This document shows positions 1 through 9,883 of a DNA stretch of 64,000 nt, piece by piece (position 1 is the stretch's first letter; every line of letters begins with the position of its first letter). Both the position numbers and the translations under genes were made by a program. This DNA is from Maribacter thermophilus. Lineage in GTDB: Bacteria; Bacteroidota; Bacteroidia; Flavobacteriales; Flavobacteriaceae. Location: NCBI RefSeq assembly GCF_001020565.1, contig NZ_LDAS01000001.1, positions 3,847,002-3,911,001 of the forward strand. Reading direction: 5' to 3'. The notes beneath the pieces are model-generated. The model worked only from the letters and a program-made list of their open reading frames with translations, did no database searches and was not told the DNA's origin.

Positions 1-1077
1 GTCCCCAATAAATTTTTTAGTAGAAATACTAAAAAAGCGTTCTGCACCTTCTTTGTGCGAAGAGCTGGTTCTTAATCTCATGGGCCAAAAAGGCCAAGGT
101 TGGTCTTTTGGTCTTTCTTTGGTAGCCATAGGCATGATTTCAAAGTTGGAAACCGAAAGAGCTCCATGTCTGATAGAAGTGCCGATACAATCCGATCCGG
201 TGTCACCTCCGCCAATAACAATAACATGTTTATCGGTAGCTTTAATTTCTTCGCCTAACTGTTTTATGCCGTCTACACGCCTATTATTTTGACTTAGAAA
301 ATCCATGGCCTGTACAACTCCTTTTAAATCGGAACCTTCAATGGGCAGGTTTCTTCTGACAGTGGCTCCTCCAGTTAAAACAATGGCATCAAAAGCTTCT
401 TTAAGTTCTTCTGCTTTTATGTCTTTTCCGACATGAACGCCACATTTGAAAACAATGCCTTCCTCTTTTAAGATTTCCAATCTACGGTCGATTATGTGCT
501 TTTCCATCTTAAAGTCTGGAATGCCATATCTAAGTAGGCCTCCGGGTTTTTCGTCTCTTTCGAATACGGTTACCTCATGACCGGCTCTATTTAGCTGCTG
601 TGCCGTAGCTAATCCTGAAGGGCCAGAGCCCACAACGGCAACTTTTTTGCCAGTTCTTGAGACCGGAGGTCTAGAAGTTATCCACCCTTTTTTAAAGGCT
701 GTTTCTACAATATTTTTTTCAATATTTTCTATAGATACCGGGTCTTCATTAATGCCCAATACACAGGCTTCTTCGCAAGGGGCAGGACATAATCTTCCCG
801 TAAATTCGGGAAAGTTATTGGTGGAGTGTAATATTTCACTTGCCTTTTCCCATTTACCAAGATATACGGCATCGTTAAAGTCTGGAATTAAATTACCTAA
901 TGGACATCCACTATGGCAAAAAGGAATGCCGCAATCCATACAACGGGCACCTTGTTCTTTAAGGTCCTTTTTGTCCATTGGTTGTGTAAATTCTTTATAA
1001 TTCTTTACACGTTCTTCTACAGGAGCATAAGACTCCACTTTTCTATCGAATTCCAAAAATCCTGTTGTCTTCCCCAT
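1..1077 (-). CDS. gltD: Glutamate synthase small (beta) subunit, 3'-truncated by window edge
   Basis: The first 359 residues of the NADPH-oxidising subunit of glutamate synthase are present; the C-terminus lies outside the window. It passes electrons from NAD(P)H through FAD and Fe-S clusters to the large subunit GltB. The N-terminus carries the cysteine group C46, C49, C54 and C58 and a second group in the segment reading GRLCPAPCEEAC, both typical of this Fe-S flavoprotein family. A dinucleotide-binding glycine motif (VVGSGPSGLA) follows. The start at 1077 is chosen because it lies 9 bases after the gltB stop and is preceded by GAGAG. It is transcribed with gltB, which lies upstream on the same strand. 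The frame is open to the window edge. Confidence 0.95.
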   Translation of the reverse strand, partial: MGKTTGFLEFDRKVESYAPVEERVKNYKEFTQPMDKKDLKEQGARCMDCGIPFCHSGCPLGNLIPDFNDAVYLGKWEKASEILHSTNNFPEFTGRLCPAPCEEACVLGINEDPVSIENIEKNIVETAFKKGWITSRPPVSRTGKKVAVVGSGPSGLATAQQLNRAGHEVTVFERDEKPGGLLRYGIPDFKMEKHIIDRRLEILKEEGIVFKCGVHVGKDIKAEELKEAFDAIVLTGGATVRRNLPIEGSDLKGVVQAMDFLSQNNRRVDGIKQLGEEIKATDKHVIVIGGGDTGSDCIGTSIRHGALSVSNFEIMPMATKERPKDQPWPFWPMRLRTSSSHKEGAERFFSISTKKFIGD

Positions 1078-1086
1078 CTCTCGATT

Positions 1087-4000
1087 TTATATAGTTTGTA
1101 AATTTTCTTGTTCTAAACGTATCAATGCTTGCCTGTACTCTTCTGGCAGTACCTTAATGAATTTTGGCAAATAGGACTCCCAGTTTTCTAAAATTCTTTG
1201 CGCCAATGGACTTAATGTAGAATTGTAATGACTGGTTATTAAATCTTTTAGTTCCTTGATATCTTGGTCTTCCTCTACTTTTAATAAATTTAGACCTTCT
1301 CCGCTACATCTTTTTCTAAAGGTATTTTTGTCATCTAGAATATAAGCGATACCGCCGCTCATACCAGCTCCAAAATTTCTGCCGACTTCACCAAGTATGA
1401 CGGCAACTCCACCGGTCATGTATTCGCAACCGTGGTCTCCAATGCCCTCTACTACAGCTTTGGCCCCGGAGTTTCTCACGCAAAAACGTTCTCCTGCCTT
1501 ACCATTTATATATGCTCGGCCTGCTGTGGCTCCATATAATGTAACATTACCCGTTATAACATTGTCTTCTGGAACAATGGTGGATCCATCCGGTACCTTA
1601 ACTACTAACTTGGCTCCAGATAATCCTTTGCCCAAATAATCATTGGTGTTTCCGTTTACGATCATGGTCAACCCTCTGGTTGCGAATGCTCCAAAACTTT
1701 GCCCGGCAGATCCCGTGAAGTTCAATTTTAAAGTGTTTATAGGGAGGCCTTCTGCACCGTACGTTTTTGAGATCTCATTACTTAAAATGGCGCCAACCGC
1801 CCTATCGGTATTATTAATAGGATAATCTAAAGTCAATTTTTCCTTTCTGAACAATGAAGGGTTTGCTTTTTCGATTATATCAAATTCGATTGAATCAAAA
1901 ACATCGTGTTGCTGTTTTTGGGTATTATATAATTTAGTGCCCTTAGGAACGTCTACCTCGTGTAATATAGGGGTAAGGTCGATACCTGCGGCTTTGTAGT
2001 GGTCTATAACTTTCTTACGATCTAGTTTTTGGACTTGGCCTACCATCTCGTTGATGGTTCTAAATCCAAGTTGGGCCATTATCTCCCTAAGTTCTTGGGC
2101 AACAAAGTACATGTAATTGACTACGTGTTCTGGCTTACCTTCAAATTTCTTTCTTAGTTCAGGATTTTGAGTGGCAATACCTACTGGGCATGTGTTTAAA
2201 TGACATACGCGCATCATTACACAGCCAGAAGCTACTAATGGAGCGGTTGCAAACCCAAATTCTTCGGCTCCCAGCAAACAAGCTATGGCTACATCTCTTC
2301 CTGTTTTTAATTGACCGTCACACTCCAATACAATTCTGTTTCTTAAATCGTTCAGAACCAATGTTTGTTGCGCCTCGGCAATGCCAAGTTCCCAGGGTAG
2401 CCCGGCGTGTTTAAGAGAGGTGAGTGGTGAGGCACCTGTACCTCCATCAAAACCTGAGACAAGAATTACATCTGCCTTTGCTTTCGCAACCCCTGCAGCA
2501 ACTGTACCAACACCTACCTCAGACACCAGTTTTACGTTTATTCTTGCTTTTCTGTTGGCCGATTTTAAATCGTAGATAAGCTGTGATAAATCTTCGATAG
2601 AGTAAATATCGTGGTGTGGTGGTGGTGATATAAGTCCTACATAAGGAGTGGAGTTTCGTGTTTTTGCTATTGCGGGGTTTACTTTGGGGCCCGGTAATTG
2701 GCCACCTTCTCCCGGTTTTGCCCCTTGGGCCATTTTTATTTGTATTTCCTTCGCATTGGTCAGGTAATTGGAAGTTACTCCAAATCTGCCCGATGCTACC
2801 TGTTTAATAGCGCTGTTGCGCCAATCGCCTGTAGCGTTTTTATAAAATCTGTTTTCGTCTTCACCGCCTTCTCCAGAGTTACTTTTGCCTCCTATTCTGT
2901 TCATGGCTATCGCAAGGTTCTCATGGGCTTCTTTACTAATGGAACCATATGACATAGCGCCTGTTTTAAATCGTTTTACGATTTCTGTCCAAGGTTCTAC
3001 TTCTTCCAAAGGAATAGGGTCGTAGTTAGAAAACTCAAAAAGGCCTCTTATGGTCATAAGGTTTTTAGACTGTTCGTTGACCATTCGAGAATACTCTTTA
3101 TAGGTATCGGGCTCGTTATTTCTTACGGATTTTTGAAGTTTTGCTATGGTAAGTGGGTTAAACATATGTTTTTCCCCATCTCTTCTCCATCTATACTCGC
3201 CACCAATCTCTAAATCTAGGTTTGCATCAATTTTTTTATCGGCAAATGCTCTTTGATGTCTTTTGGCGATTTCTTTCTCTATTTCGTAAAGTCCAATACC
3301 CTGAATTCTCGTTGGAGTGTTGGGAAAATACTTTTCTACAACTTTAGAGTTGATACCGATACATTCGAAAAGCTGGGAACCTCTGTATGAGTTTAGGGTA
3401 GAGATACCAATTTTGTTCATCACTTTTAAAATTCCCTTTCCTATAGCTTTGTTATAGTTTTTAACAGCTTCTTCAAAGGCAATATCACTAATATCGTTCT
3501 CCTCGATTTGTTCCCCGATAATTTCGTTTACCAGGTATGGGTTAATGGCACTGGCGCCAAATCCGAACAATAGGGCAAAATGATGAACTTCCCTAGGTTC
3601 TGCAGATTCAATAATGATACTTAGTTTAGAGCGTTTTCCGAGTTTTTGTAATCCACTGTTTATATAAGAACAAGCCAATAAGGCAGGGATTGGAGCTTCT
3701 TCCTCATTCACGTTTCTATCGGATAGTATAAGAATGTTGGCTCCCTCGTCTACTGCATCGGAGGCTTGTTTCAGCAAAGACTCAAGAGCATCCTCTAAAC
3801 CGTTAAGTCCTTTTTTTACTGGGTATAACATAGGAATGGATACAACCTTGTAGTCTGGGCTTACATCGTAGTTTTTGATCTTGTCCAAATCTTCTTTTGA
3901 GATTACTGGATTCTGAATTTTTAATTTTCTACAATGAAGTTCTGAAAATTCGAAAATATTGTGGTCGCTACCTAGGGTTAGACTTATATCGGTGATGAGT

Positions 4001-5595
4001 TCTTCCCTTATTCCATCTAACGGGGGGTTGGTAACTTGTGCAAATAACTGCTGAAAATAGTTATATAGTAATTGAGGTCGCTGGGACAAAACTGCAATGG
4101 GAGTATCTGACCCCATAGATCCAATGGGCTCTTTGGCCGTTTTTCCCATGGGAAGAATTATGGTGTTTATGTCCTCTAACGTATACCCAAAAACGGATTT
4201 TCTTTTTTCCAGTGGTGCTTCGCCCAAAAATAAGGGGCAATCGTTGTATGGGATATCTTTAAGATGTACCAAGTTTTTGTCCAACCATTCTTTATATGGA
4301 TGTTTTTTAGCTATGTTTTCTTTTATTTCCTCATCATTTACGATTCGCCCTTCTTCCATATTTACAAGAAACATTTTCCCGGGTTCCAATCGGCCATGAA
4401 ATTCAACATTTTCTGGGGCAATTTCAACTACTCCCGTTTCCGAGGACATTACAACGTAATCATCTTTGGTAACAGAATATCTAGAGGGGCGAAGTCCGTT
4501 TCTATCTAAAACGGCCCCGATAAAATTTCCGTCCGTAAAAGGTATCGATGCCGGTCCGTCCCAAGGTTCCATCATACAGGAGTGGTACTCGTAGAATGCT
4601 TTTTTTGCTTCGGACATTTCCGGATTTTTTTCCCAAGCTTCCGGAACCAATATCATCATTACTTCAGGTAAAGATCTACCGGTCATAAGTAATAGTTCTA
4701 CGACCATATCCATGGTGGCCGAATCCGATTTTCCTGGGAGTACTATAGGTAGTATATTCTTTATTTCGTCACCGAACATATCGCTCTGGAGCAATTCTTC
4801 CCTAGAATACATTCTAGAAACATTTCCCCGAAGCGTATTAATCTCGCCATTGTGGCACATGTATCTAAATGGTTGTGCCAAATCCCATGTTGGAAATGTA
4901 TTGGTAGAAAACCTTTGGTGAACAAGAGCTAGTCTGGTAACTACCCTGGGATCCATTAAATCTGAATAATATAAACTAATGTCCATAGGCATTAACAAGC
5001 CTTTGAAAATAATTATCTTGGTGGACAAACTGGGGACATAGAAAAATTGGCTTTCTGAAAGTTTTGATTTGGTAATGGCGTGTTCGGTAACCTTACGCGC
5101 TATAAATAACTTTAGGTTGAATTCGAATTCCGTCTGTTCCTCGTTTTCCTTTGCAATGAATATTTGTTTTACGTATGGCTCAGTTTCTAGGGCTATTCTA
5201 CCAGGAACAGAACGGTTAACCGGTACGTCTCTCCAGCCTAATAATTTTAACCCCTGTTTTTTTATATTTTCCTCAAAAACAGAGATACAATATTCTCTTT
5301 GGTTTTGTTTTTGGGGAAAGAAAATGTTTCCTACTGCATATTGTCCTTGGTCGGGTAATTCAAAATTGCATACTTCTTTAAAAAAGTCATGGGGTATATC
5401 TATTAATATTCCGGCACCGTCGCCGGTTTTTCCGTCAGAGCTTACTGCACCCCTGTGTTCTAACCTCTCTAAAATATCAAGGGCTTTATGGATAATGTCA
5501 TTTGATTTTTTTCCCTTAAGGCTACAAATGAAACCAGCCCCACAGTTATCATGTTCAAATTCTGGTAGATATAGTCCTTGCTTCTTCAATTTCAT
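1087..5595 (-). CDS. gltB: Glutamate synthase large (alpha) subunit
   Basis: This 1502-residue protein makes two glutamates from glutamine and 2-oxoglutarate in the cytoplasm. The N-terminal glutamine amidotransferase (Ntn hydrolase) domain has its likely nucleophile at C18 (DNCGAGF), implying removal of a 17-residue propeptide. A central domain is followed by the FMN-binding synthase domain and a C-terminal beta-helix region. The [3Fe-4S] cysteines are visible as C1125, C1131 and C1136 (CVMMRVCHLNTC). Length is normal for bacterial GltB. It is the first gene of a gltB-gltD operon, with gltD starting 9 bases downstream. The start at 5595 gives the usual short propeptide. Confidence 0.97.
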   Translation of the reverse strand: MKLKKQGLYLPEFEHDNCGAGFICSLKGKKSNDIIHKALDILERLEHRGAVSSDGKTGDGAGILIDIPHDFFKEVCNFELPDQGQYAVGNIFFPQKQNQREYCISVFEENIKKQGLKLLGWRDVPVNRSVPGRIALETEPYVKQIFIAKENEEQTEFEFNLKLFIARKVTEHAITKSKLSESQFFYVPSLSTKIIIFKGLLMPMDISLYYSDLMDPRVVTRLALVHQRFSTNTFPTWDLAQPFRYMCHNGEINTLRGNVSRMYSREELLQSDMFGDEIKNILPIVLPGKSDSATMDMVVELLLMTGRSLPEVMMILVPEAWEKNPEMSEAKKAFYEYHSCMMEPWDGPASIPFTDGNFIGAVLDRNGLRPSRYSVTKDDYVVMSSETGVVEIAPENVEFHGRLEPGKMFLVNMEEGRIVNDEEIKENIAKKHPYKEWLDKNLVHLKDIPYNDCPLFLGEAPLEKRKSVFGYTLEDINTIILPMGKTAKEPIGSMGSDTPIAVLSQRPQLLYNYFQQLFAQVTNPPLDGIREELITDISLTLGSDHNIFEFSELHCRKLKIQNPVISKEDLDKIKNYDVSPDYKVVSIPMLYPVKKGLNGLEDALESLLKQASDAVDEGANILILSDRNVNEEEAPIPALLACSYINSGLQKLGKRSKLSIIIESAEPREVHHFALLFGFGASAINPYLVNEIIGEQIEENDISDIAFEEAVKNYNKAIGKGILKVMNKIGISTLNSYRGSQLFECIGINSKVVEKYFPNTPTRIQGIGLYEIEKEIAKRHQRAFADKKIDANLDLEIGGEYRWRRDGEKHMFNPLTIAKLQKSVRNNEPDTYKEYSRMVNEQSKNLMTIRGLFEFSNYDPIPLEEVEPWTEIVKRFKTGAMSYGSISKEAHENLAIAMNRIGGKSNSGEGGEDENRFYKNATGDWRNSAIKQVASGRFGVTSNYLTNAKEIQIKMAQGAKPGEGGQLPGPKVNPAIAKTRNSTPYVGLISPPPHHDIYSIEDLSQLIYDLKSANRKARINVKLVSEVGVGTVAAGVAKAKADVILVSGFDGGTGASPLTSLKHAGLPWELGIAEAQQTLVLNDLRNRIVLECDGQLKTGRDVAIACLLGAEEFGFATAPLVASGCVMMRVCHLNTCPVGIATQNPELRKKFEGKPEHVVNYMYFVAQELREIMAQLGFRTINEMVGQVQKLDRKKVIDHYKAAGIDLTPILHEVDVPKGTKLYNTQKQQHDVFDSIEFDIIEKANPSLFRKEKLTLDYPINNTDRAVGAILSNEISKTYGAEGLPINTLKLNFTGSAGQSFGAFATRGLTMIVNGNTNDYLGKGLSGAKLVVKVPDGSTIVPEDNVITGNVTLYGATAGRAYINGKAGERFCVRNSGAKAVVEGIGDHGCEYMTGGVAVILGEVGRNFGAGMSGGIAYILDDKNTFRKRCSGEGLNLLKVEEDQDIKELKDLITSHYNSTLSPLAQRILENWESYLPKFIKVLPEEYRQALIRLEQENLQTI

Positions 5596-5612
5596 AAGAT
5601 GTAGTATTTGTT

Positions 5613-5644
5613 CAAAAATATCATTTTATTTGAATTATATTCAA
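5613..5644 (-). promoter_or_regulatory. Candidate gltB promoter
   Basis: On the minus strand a TTG element (5644-5642) and TATTTTTG (5620-5613) are separated by 21 bases, matching the Bacteroidota TTG/TAnnTTTG arrangement. The -7 element is 17 bases from the gltB start, so the leader would be short. The rest of the gene-free stretch 5596-5914 is AT-rich and contains the terminator below plus a perfect 20-bp palindrome at 5841-5860 (TTAACACTTTAAAGTGTTAA), whose role is not clear. Confidence 0.45.
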
Positions 5645-5867
5645 CAATTAGAGTATTTTGAAGTAAATAATTCAACGTAATTAATTAAAGTATGAAAAAA
5701 CTTTAAATCGTGATTTTTACTTGGTTGAATTTATCAGATTGATAAATTTGAGCTATAGTTTTATGAATATAAGGGAAATGAATGGGGTTGGGGCGGTTAT
5801 TTTATGCTTTATAACAATATAACCCTGTATAATTATCGTTTTAACACTTTAAAGTGTTAAAAAAATA

Positions 5868-5900
5868 AGATACACCCCCAAAAAAATTAGGGGTATATCT
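5868..5900 (-). terminator. Hairpin terminator after acyl-CoA dehydrogenase
   Basis: The arms AGATACACCCC (5868-5878) and GGGGTATATCT (5890-5900) pair with one mismatch around an 11-base loop. On the minus strand the hairpin is followed by a T-rich run (5867-5858). It lies 15 bases past the stop of the acyl-CoA dehydrogenase gene. Confidence 0.7.
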
Positions 5901-5914
5901 TTTAGAAAGGTAAA

Positions 5915-7054
5915 TTACTTTAAAATACTTCGGGAAATAACGATTTTTTGGATCTCAGAAGTGCCTTCGTAAATCTGGGTTATCTTGGCATCTCTCATTA
6001 ATCTTTCTACGTGATAATCTTTTACGAAACCATTTCCTCCGTGAATTTGAACAGCCTCTATGGCGGTTTCCATGGCTACTTTTGAGGCGTATAATTTGGC
6101 CATCGCTCCTGATACATCATAATTTGATCCGTTGTCTTTGTCTTTGGCAGCTTGGTATACCAATAATCTTGCGGCTTGTATGGAGGTGTGCATGTCGGCC
6201 AATTTAAAGGCTATTGCTTGGTGATTGCTTATTTCTGTTCCAAACGCTTTACGTTCTTTAGAGTATTTCAAGGCTAGTTCGTAAGCCCCTGCTGCAATTC
6301 CCAAAGCTTGTGCCGCAATACCTATACGGCCTCCTGACAATGTTTTCATCGCAAATTTAAACCCGAAACCATCATCTCCGATTCTATTCTCTTTAGGAAC
6401 CTTGACATCGTTAAAAATAAGAGAGTGTGTGTCACTGCCACGTATTCCGAGTTTATTTTCTTTTGGGCCTATTTCAAAACCAGGTGTGCCTTTTTCAACG
6501 ATCAAAGCGTTGATTCCGCGATGTTTTTTTTCTTTGTCCGTCTGGGCGATTACCAAGTATACTCCTGCAGTTCCGCCATTGGTGATCCAGTTTTTTGTAC
6601 CGTTTAATACGTAGTGGTCGCCCTTGTCTATAGCGGTCGTTTTTTGTGATGTGGCATCACTGCCAGCCTCAGGTTCAGATAAGCAAAAGGCGCCTATTAT
6701 TTCTCCGGTGGCAAGTCTTGTCAAATATTTTTCTTTTTGTTCTTCGGTACCGAAATTCTCTAATCCCCAGCATACTAATGAATTATTGACCGATACGATA
6801 ACGGATGATGAGGCGTCGACTTTAGAAAGTTCTTCCATTACCAATACGTAAGATAAGGTGTCTAGGCCGCTTCCTCCATATTTTGGGTCTACCATCATCC
6901 CCAGAAAACCCAACTCGGCCATTTTTTGAACTTCCTGTTTTGGGAATTCTTGTTTTTCGTCCCGGTCAATTACTCCGGGCAATAATTCGTTTTGAGCAAA
7001 ATCTCTTGCTGCTTGTTGTATAAGTTTCTGTTCTTCGGTAAGACTAAAATCCAT
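5915..7054 (-). CDS. Acyl-CoA dehydrogenase (short/medium-chain type)
   Basis: This 379-residue flavoenzyme would oxidise acyl-CoA to trans-2-enoyl-CoA in fatty or branched-chain acid breakdown, donating electrons to ETF. The family pattern is complete: an N-terminal helical domain (MDFSLTEEQKLIQQAARDFA), a middle beta domain with CLSEPEAGSD and WITNGG, and a C-terminal helical domain with QIHGGNGF and YEGTSEIQ. The catalytic base is probably E363. Length is typical of butyryl-CoA dehydrogenase-like members; the exact chain length cannot be read from sequence. It stands alone between a possible promoter (minus-strand TATCTTTG, 7096-7089) and a hairpin terminator. Confidence 0.93.
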   Translation of the reverse strand: MDFSLTEEQKLIQQAARDFAQNELLPGVIDRDEKQEFPKQEVQKMAELGFLGMMVDPKYGGSGLDTLSYVLVMEELSKVDASSSVIVSVNNSLVCWGLENFGTEEQKEKYLTRLATGEIIGAFCLSEPEAGSDATSQKTTAIDKGDHYVLNGTKNWITNGGTAGVYLVIAQTDKEKKHRGINALIVEKGTPGFEIGPKENKLGIRGSDTHSLIFNDVKVPKENRIGDDGFGFKFAMKTLSGGRIGIAAQALGIAAGAYELALKYSKERKAFGTEISNHQAIAFKLADMHTSIQAARLLVYQAAKDKDNGSNYDVSGAMAKLYASKVAMETAIEAVQIHGGNGFVKDYHVERLMRDAKITQIYEGTSEIQKIVISRSILK

Positions 7055-7372
7055 ACTGTTAGTTTATGTTAATTAAGGTGTTGTCTTACAAAGATAGGTG
7101 TATGTGTGTAGATTTTTTTGGTTTTTCGATTTGTTGTTCCAATTAATTTATGTTAAAATTTGCTATTCGTTGTCTTTTTTTGTGACACTGTTTATAAGTT
7201 TGATAATGTTAAATTTAGATTGTAAAAGTTTGAGTTTCAATATTCTCGATGAGATTGTTATTTTGGCCATGGTAACATGGGCATTTTTGGATATCTTTAG
7301 GGAATTTCAAAAATTATAATACAGTCTTATATTTGATATACTAAATTCGAGAATATTTAAAACCAAACAACA
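7055..7372. other. Divergent intergenic region, acyl-CoA dehydrogenase / nhaD
   Basis: This 318-base AT-rich gap separates two divergent genes. TAnnTTTG-type elements face each gene: TATCTTTG on the minus strand at 7096-7089 and TATATTTG on the plus strand at 7328-7335, 37 bases before nhaD. Convincing -33 elements at the right spacing are not seen. A 73-codon open frame at 7098-7319 has no recognisable protein features and is not called. Confidence 0.4.
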
Positions 7373-8743
7373 ATGGAAACCCTTATTATTATTGTTTTTT
7401 TAGCAGGCTATCTGGCTATAACACTAGAGCATAATCTGAAGATAGATAAATTGATTCCGGCATTGGCCATGATGGCTATTTTATGGGCATTGGTTGCTTT
7501 GGATATCGATGGTTTTACCAATTGGTTCGACTCTGCCAAACAAAGTCTTGTCGATGGCTTTGCGGCCATGGGGCATGCGGATAAGATGCATTTAATGGAA
7601 GAATCCCTTTTGCATCACTTAGGTAAAACAGCGGAAATCTTATTCTTCTTGTTGGGGGCCATGACCATTGTGGAAATTATAGATTACTTTGATGGTTTTG
7701 CTACCATTAAGGGGTTTATAAAGACTAAAAAGAAAGGAAAACTACTTTGGTTGTTCTCTATTTTGGCATTTGTATTGTCCGCTATTATAGATAATTTAAC
7801 AGCAACGATAGTTTTGATAACCATTCTTCAAAAGGTTATAAAAGATCGCGAGACCAAACTTTGGTTTGCCGGTATGATCGTTATAACGGCAAATGCAGGT
7901 GGTGCGTGGTCACCTATTGGTGATGTTACGACCACAATGCTTTGGATTGCGAAAAAGGTGAGTGCAGCTCAATTGGTGGAGCATGTATTGCTTCCGTCAT
8001 TGGTATGTATGATCGTTCCTTTATTAATAGCAGGTAGGTTTAAGGTGTTTAAAGGTTTGGTAGATGGAGACTTGGAAGAAGAGAAGCCAAAATCAAAATA
8101 CGGATCTATTATGTTGTACCTAGGTTTGGGCGCAATTTTGTTTGTTCCTGTTTTTAAAACCATAACCCATTTGCCTCCTTATGTAGGTATGATGTTGTCG
8201 TTGGCGGTTGTGGCTACATTTGCGGAAATTTATAGTAATAAAAAGTTTAGTATCTCTTCTGTGGATCAAGAGGGGCAAGATAGTGAAGGGCATCATAGTC
8301 CCGTTCACCATTCCTTGTCCAAGATAGAGTTGCCAAGTATATTGTTTTTCTTAGGGATTTTATTGGCTGTTGCGGCGATGGAGTCTTTAGGTATATTGTT
8401 TAATGCCGCCGGAGCTCTTAACGAAGCTATACCGAATACGGATATCGTGGTAATGTTGTTTGGTTTGGGGTCGGCTATTATAGATAACGTACCGTTGGTA
8501 GCTGCCAGTATGGGAATGTTCGGAGAGCCTATGGATAATCCGTTGTGGCATTTTATCGCTTATTCTGCTGGTACCGGAGGTAGTATGCTTATCATTGGTT
8601 CCGCTGCCGGAGTTGTGGCCATGGGTATGGAAAAAATAGATTTTTTCTGGTACCTGAAGAAAATAGCGTGGTTGGCTTTTATAGGCTTTATCGCTGGGGC
8701 GATTACCTTTATATTGTTAAGAGATTTTGTGCTCAACGTATAA
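7373..8743 (+). CDS. nhaD: Na+/H+ antiporter NhaD family
   Basis: This 456-residue inner-membrane protein probably exchanges sodium for protons. It consists of many hydrophobic helices; two similar helix-break segments contain IIDNLTATIVL and AIIDNVPLVAAS, each with an Asp-Asn pair in the membrane, and glycine-rich segments such as NAGGAWSPIGD and GTGGSMLIIGSAAG, which are characteristic of the NhaD/ArsB transporter superfamily. A histidine-rich loop (SEGHHSPVHHS) lies in the middle. The length fits NhaD. The gene starts a run of same-strand genes and lies 24 bases before exbB. Sodium-motive transport fits a marine lifestyle. Confidence 0.9.
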   Translation: METLIIIVFLAGYLAITLEHNLKIDKLIPALAMMAILWALVALDIDGFTNWFDSAKQSLVDGFAAMGHADKMHLMEESLLHHLGKTAEILFFLLGAMTIVEIIDYFDGFATIKGFIKTKKKGKLLWLFSILAFVLSAIIDNLTATIVLITILQKVIKDRETKLWFAGMIVITANAGGAWSPIGDVTTTMLWIAKKVSAAQLVEHVLLPSLVCMIVPLLIAGRFKVFKGLVDGDLEEEKPKSKYGSIMLYLGLGAILFVPVFKTITHLPPYVGMMLSLAVVATFAEIYSNKKFSISSVDQEGQDSEGHHSPVHHSLSKIELPSILFFLGILLAVAAMESLGILFNAAGALNEAIPNTDIVVMLFGLGSAIIDNVPLVAASMGMFGEPMDNPLWHFIAYSAGTGGSMLIIGSAAGVVAMGMEKIDFFWYLKKIAWLAFIGFIAGAITFILLRDFVLNV

Positions 8744-8767
8744 TTTAATCCGAAAAACATCGTTATA

Positions 8768-9487
8768 ATGGCAAATTTGATAATCAAGAACGCTATGTTA
8801 TTATTGCAAGATTTGTCACCAGACCAAGCGGCAAGCGAAGTGCTTTCGGAAGAAAAGACGCTTTCTGTAATGGATTTGGTTTTTAATGGAGGTACGGGAA
8901 GTGTAATTATTATTACCGTATTGTTCATAATGTTGGGTGTGGCCCTATATATTTATTTTGAAAGGCTTTTGGCGGTAAACGCCGCTTCCAAGATAGATAA
9001 GAATTTCATGAACCAAATCAGGGACCATGTAACCACGGGTAAGCTAGAAGCTGCCAAATTGCTTTGTGCCCAAACTGATTCCCCGGTAGCCAGATTAACG
9101 GAGAAAGGTATATCTAGAATAGGAAAACCTTTGGACGATATTAATACGGCGATTGAAAACGCAGGAACGCTGGAGGTGTATAAGTTAGAAAAGAACGTGA
9201 GTGTTCTTGCAACCGTTGCGGGTGCAGCACCAATGATTGGTTTTCTTGGTACCGTTATAGGTATGATTTTAGCTTTTCATGAGATGGCCAGTAGTGGGGG
9301 CCAGGCGGAAATGGGTTCTTTGGCATCCGGTATTTATACTGCTATGACGACTACTGTTGCAGGGTTGATTGTGGGTATTATTGCTTACATGGGTTATAAC
9401 CATTTGGTGAACAGAACAGATAAGGTGGTGCATAAGATGGAAGCCAATGCCGTAGAGTTCTTGGATCTGTTGAACGAACCGCTTTAA
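8768..9487 (+). CDS. exbB: MotA/TolQ/ExbB proton channel family protein
   Basis: This is an inner-membrane component of a TonB energy-transduction complex that uses the proton gradient to drive outer-membrane receptors. Of 239 residues, three membrane segments are visible: about 45-65, 140-165 and 185-210, with the conserved APMIGFLGTVIGM and AMTTTVAGLIVGIIAY stretches of the family. An alternative start at 8795 (MLLLQDLS) would remove nine residues and is about equally plausible. It is followed at 9 bases by exbD and then tonB, so the three form one operon. It could serve SusC-type receptors such as the one in this window. Confidence 0.92.
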   Translation: MANLIIKNAMLLLQDLSPDQAASEVLSEEKTLSVMDLVFNGGTGSVIIITVLFIMLGVALYIYFERLLAVNAASKIDKNFMNQIRDHVTTGKLEAAKLLCAQTDSPVARLTEKGISRIGKPLDDINTAIENAGTLEVYKLEKNVSVLATVAGAAPMIGFLGTVIGMILAFHEMASSGGQAEMGSLASGIYTAMTTTVAGLIVGIIAYMGYNHLVNRTDKVVHKMEANAVEFLDLLNEPL

Positions 9488-9496
9488 ATCTTCACT

Positions 9497-9883
9497 ATGA
9501 AATTAAAAGGAAGAAATAAAGTTAGTCCAGACTTTAGCATGTCGTCCATGACAGATATTGTGTTTCTGTTGTTGATTTTTTTCATGCTTACCGCAAATTC
9601 GCCCAATGCCTTGGATTTGTTATTGCCAAAAGCAAAGGGGAAATCGACCAATACACAGAATGTATCGGTAAGTATCGATAAAAACTTACAATATTTTGTG
9701 GATGGCCAACAAATAAATGGAGAATACATTGAAATTGAATTAAAAAAAGCACTTGAAGGTCAAGATAAGCCTACAATTATTTTAAGAGCGGAAGAAAGTG
9801 TCGCCATTAAAGAAGCGGTACATGTTATGGATATTGCCAACCGAAATAATTATAAGGTCATTTTGGCTGTGCGGCCCAACTAA
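9497..9883 (+). CDS. exbD: Biopolymer transport protein ExbD/TolR
   Basis: This 128-residue protein has one N-terminal membrane helix followed by a periplasmic domain. The helix starts at about residue 20 with the membrane aspartate D20 (MSSMTDIVFLLLIFFM), the proton-pathway residue conserved in ExbD/TolR. It partners ExbB upstream and the TonB-like protein downstream; its stop codon overlaps the tonB start by one base (TAATG). Confidence 0.93.
   Translation: MKLKGRNKVSPDFSMSSMTDIVFLLLIFFMLTANSPNALDLLLPKAKGKSTNTQNVSVSIDKNLQYFVDGQQINGEYIEIELKKALEGQDKPTIILRAEESVAIKEAVHVMDIANRNNYKVILAVRPN

Noticed and set aside
5841..5860. Perfect 20-bp palindrome TTAACACTTTAAAGTGTTAA
   Set aside because: It could be an operator or a second terminator stem, but it is isolated, lies downstream of one gene and about 245 bases from the gltB start; no support for a function.
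7098..7319. 73-codon open frame between the acyl-CoA dehydrogenase and nhaD genes
   Set aside because: Hydrophobic, Phe/Leu-rich translation of AT-rich DNA with no family resemblance; it overlaps likely promoter elements of both flanking genes.
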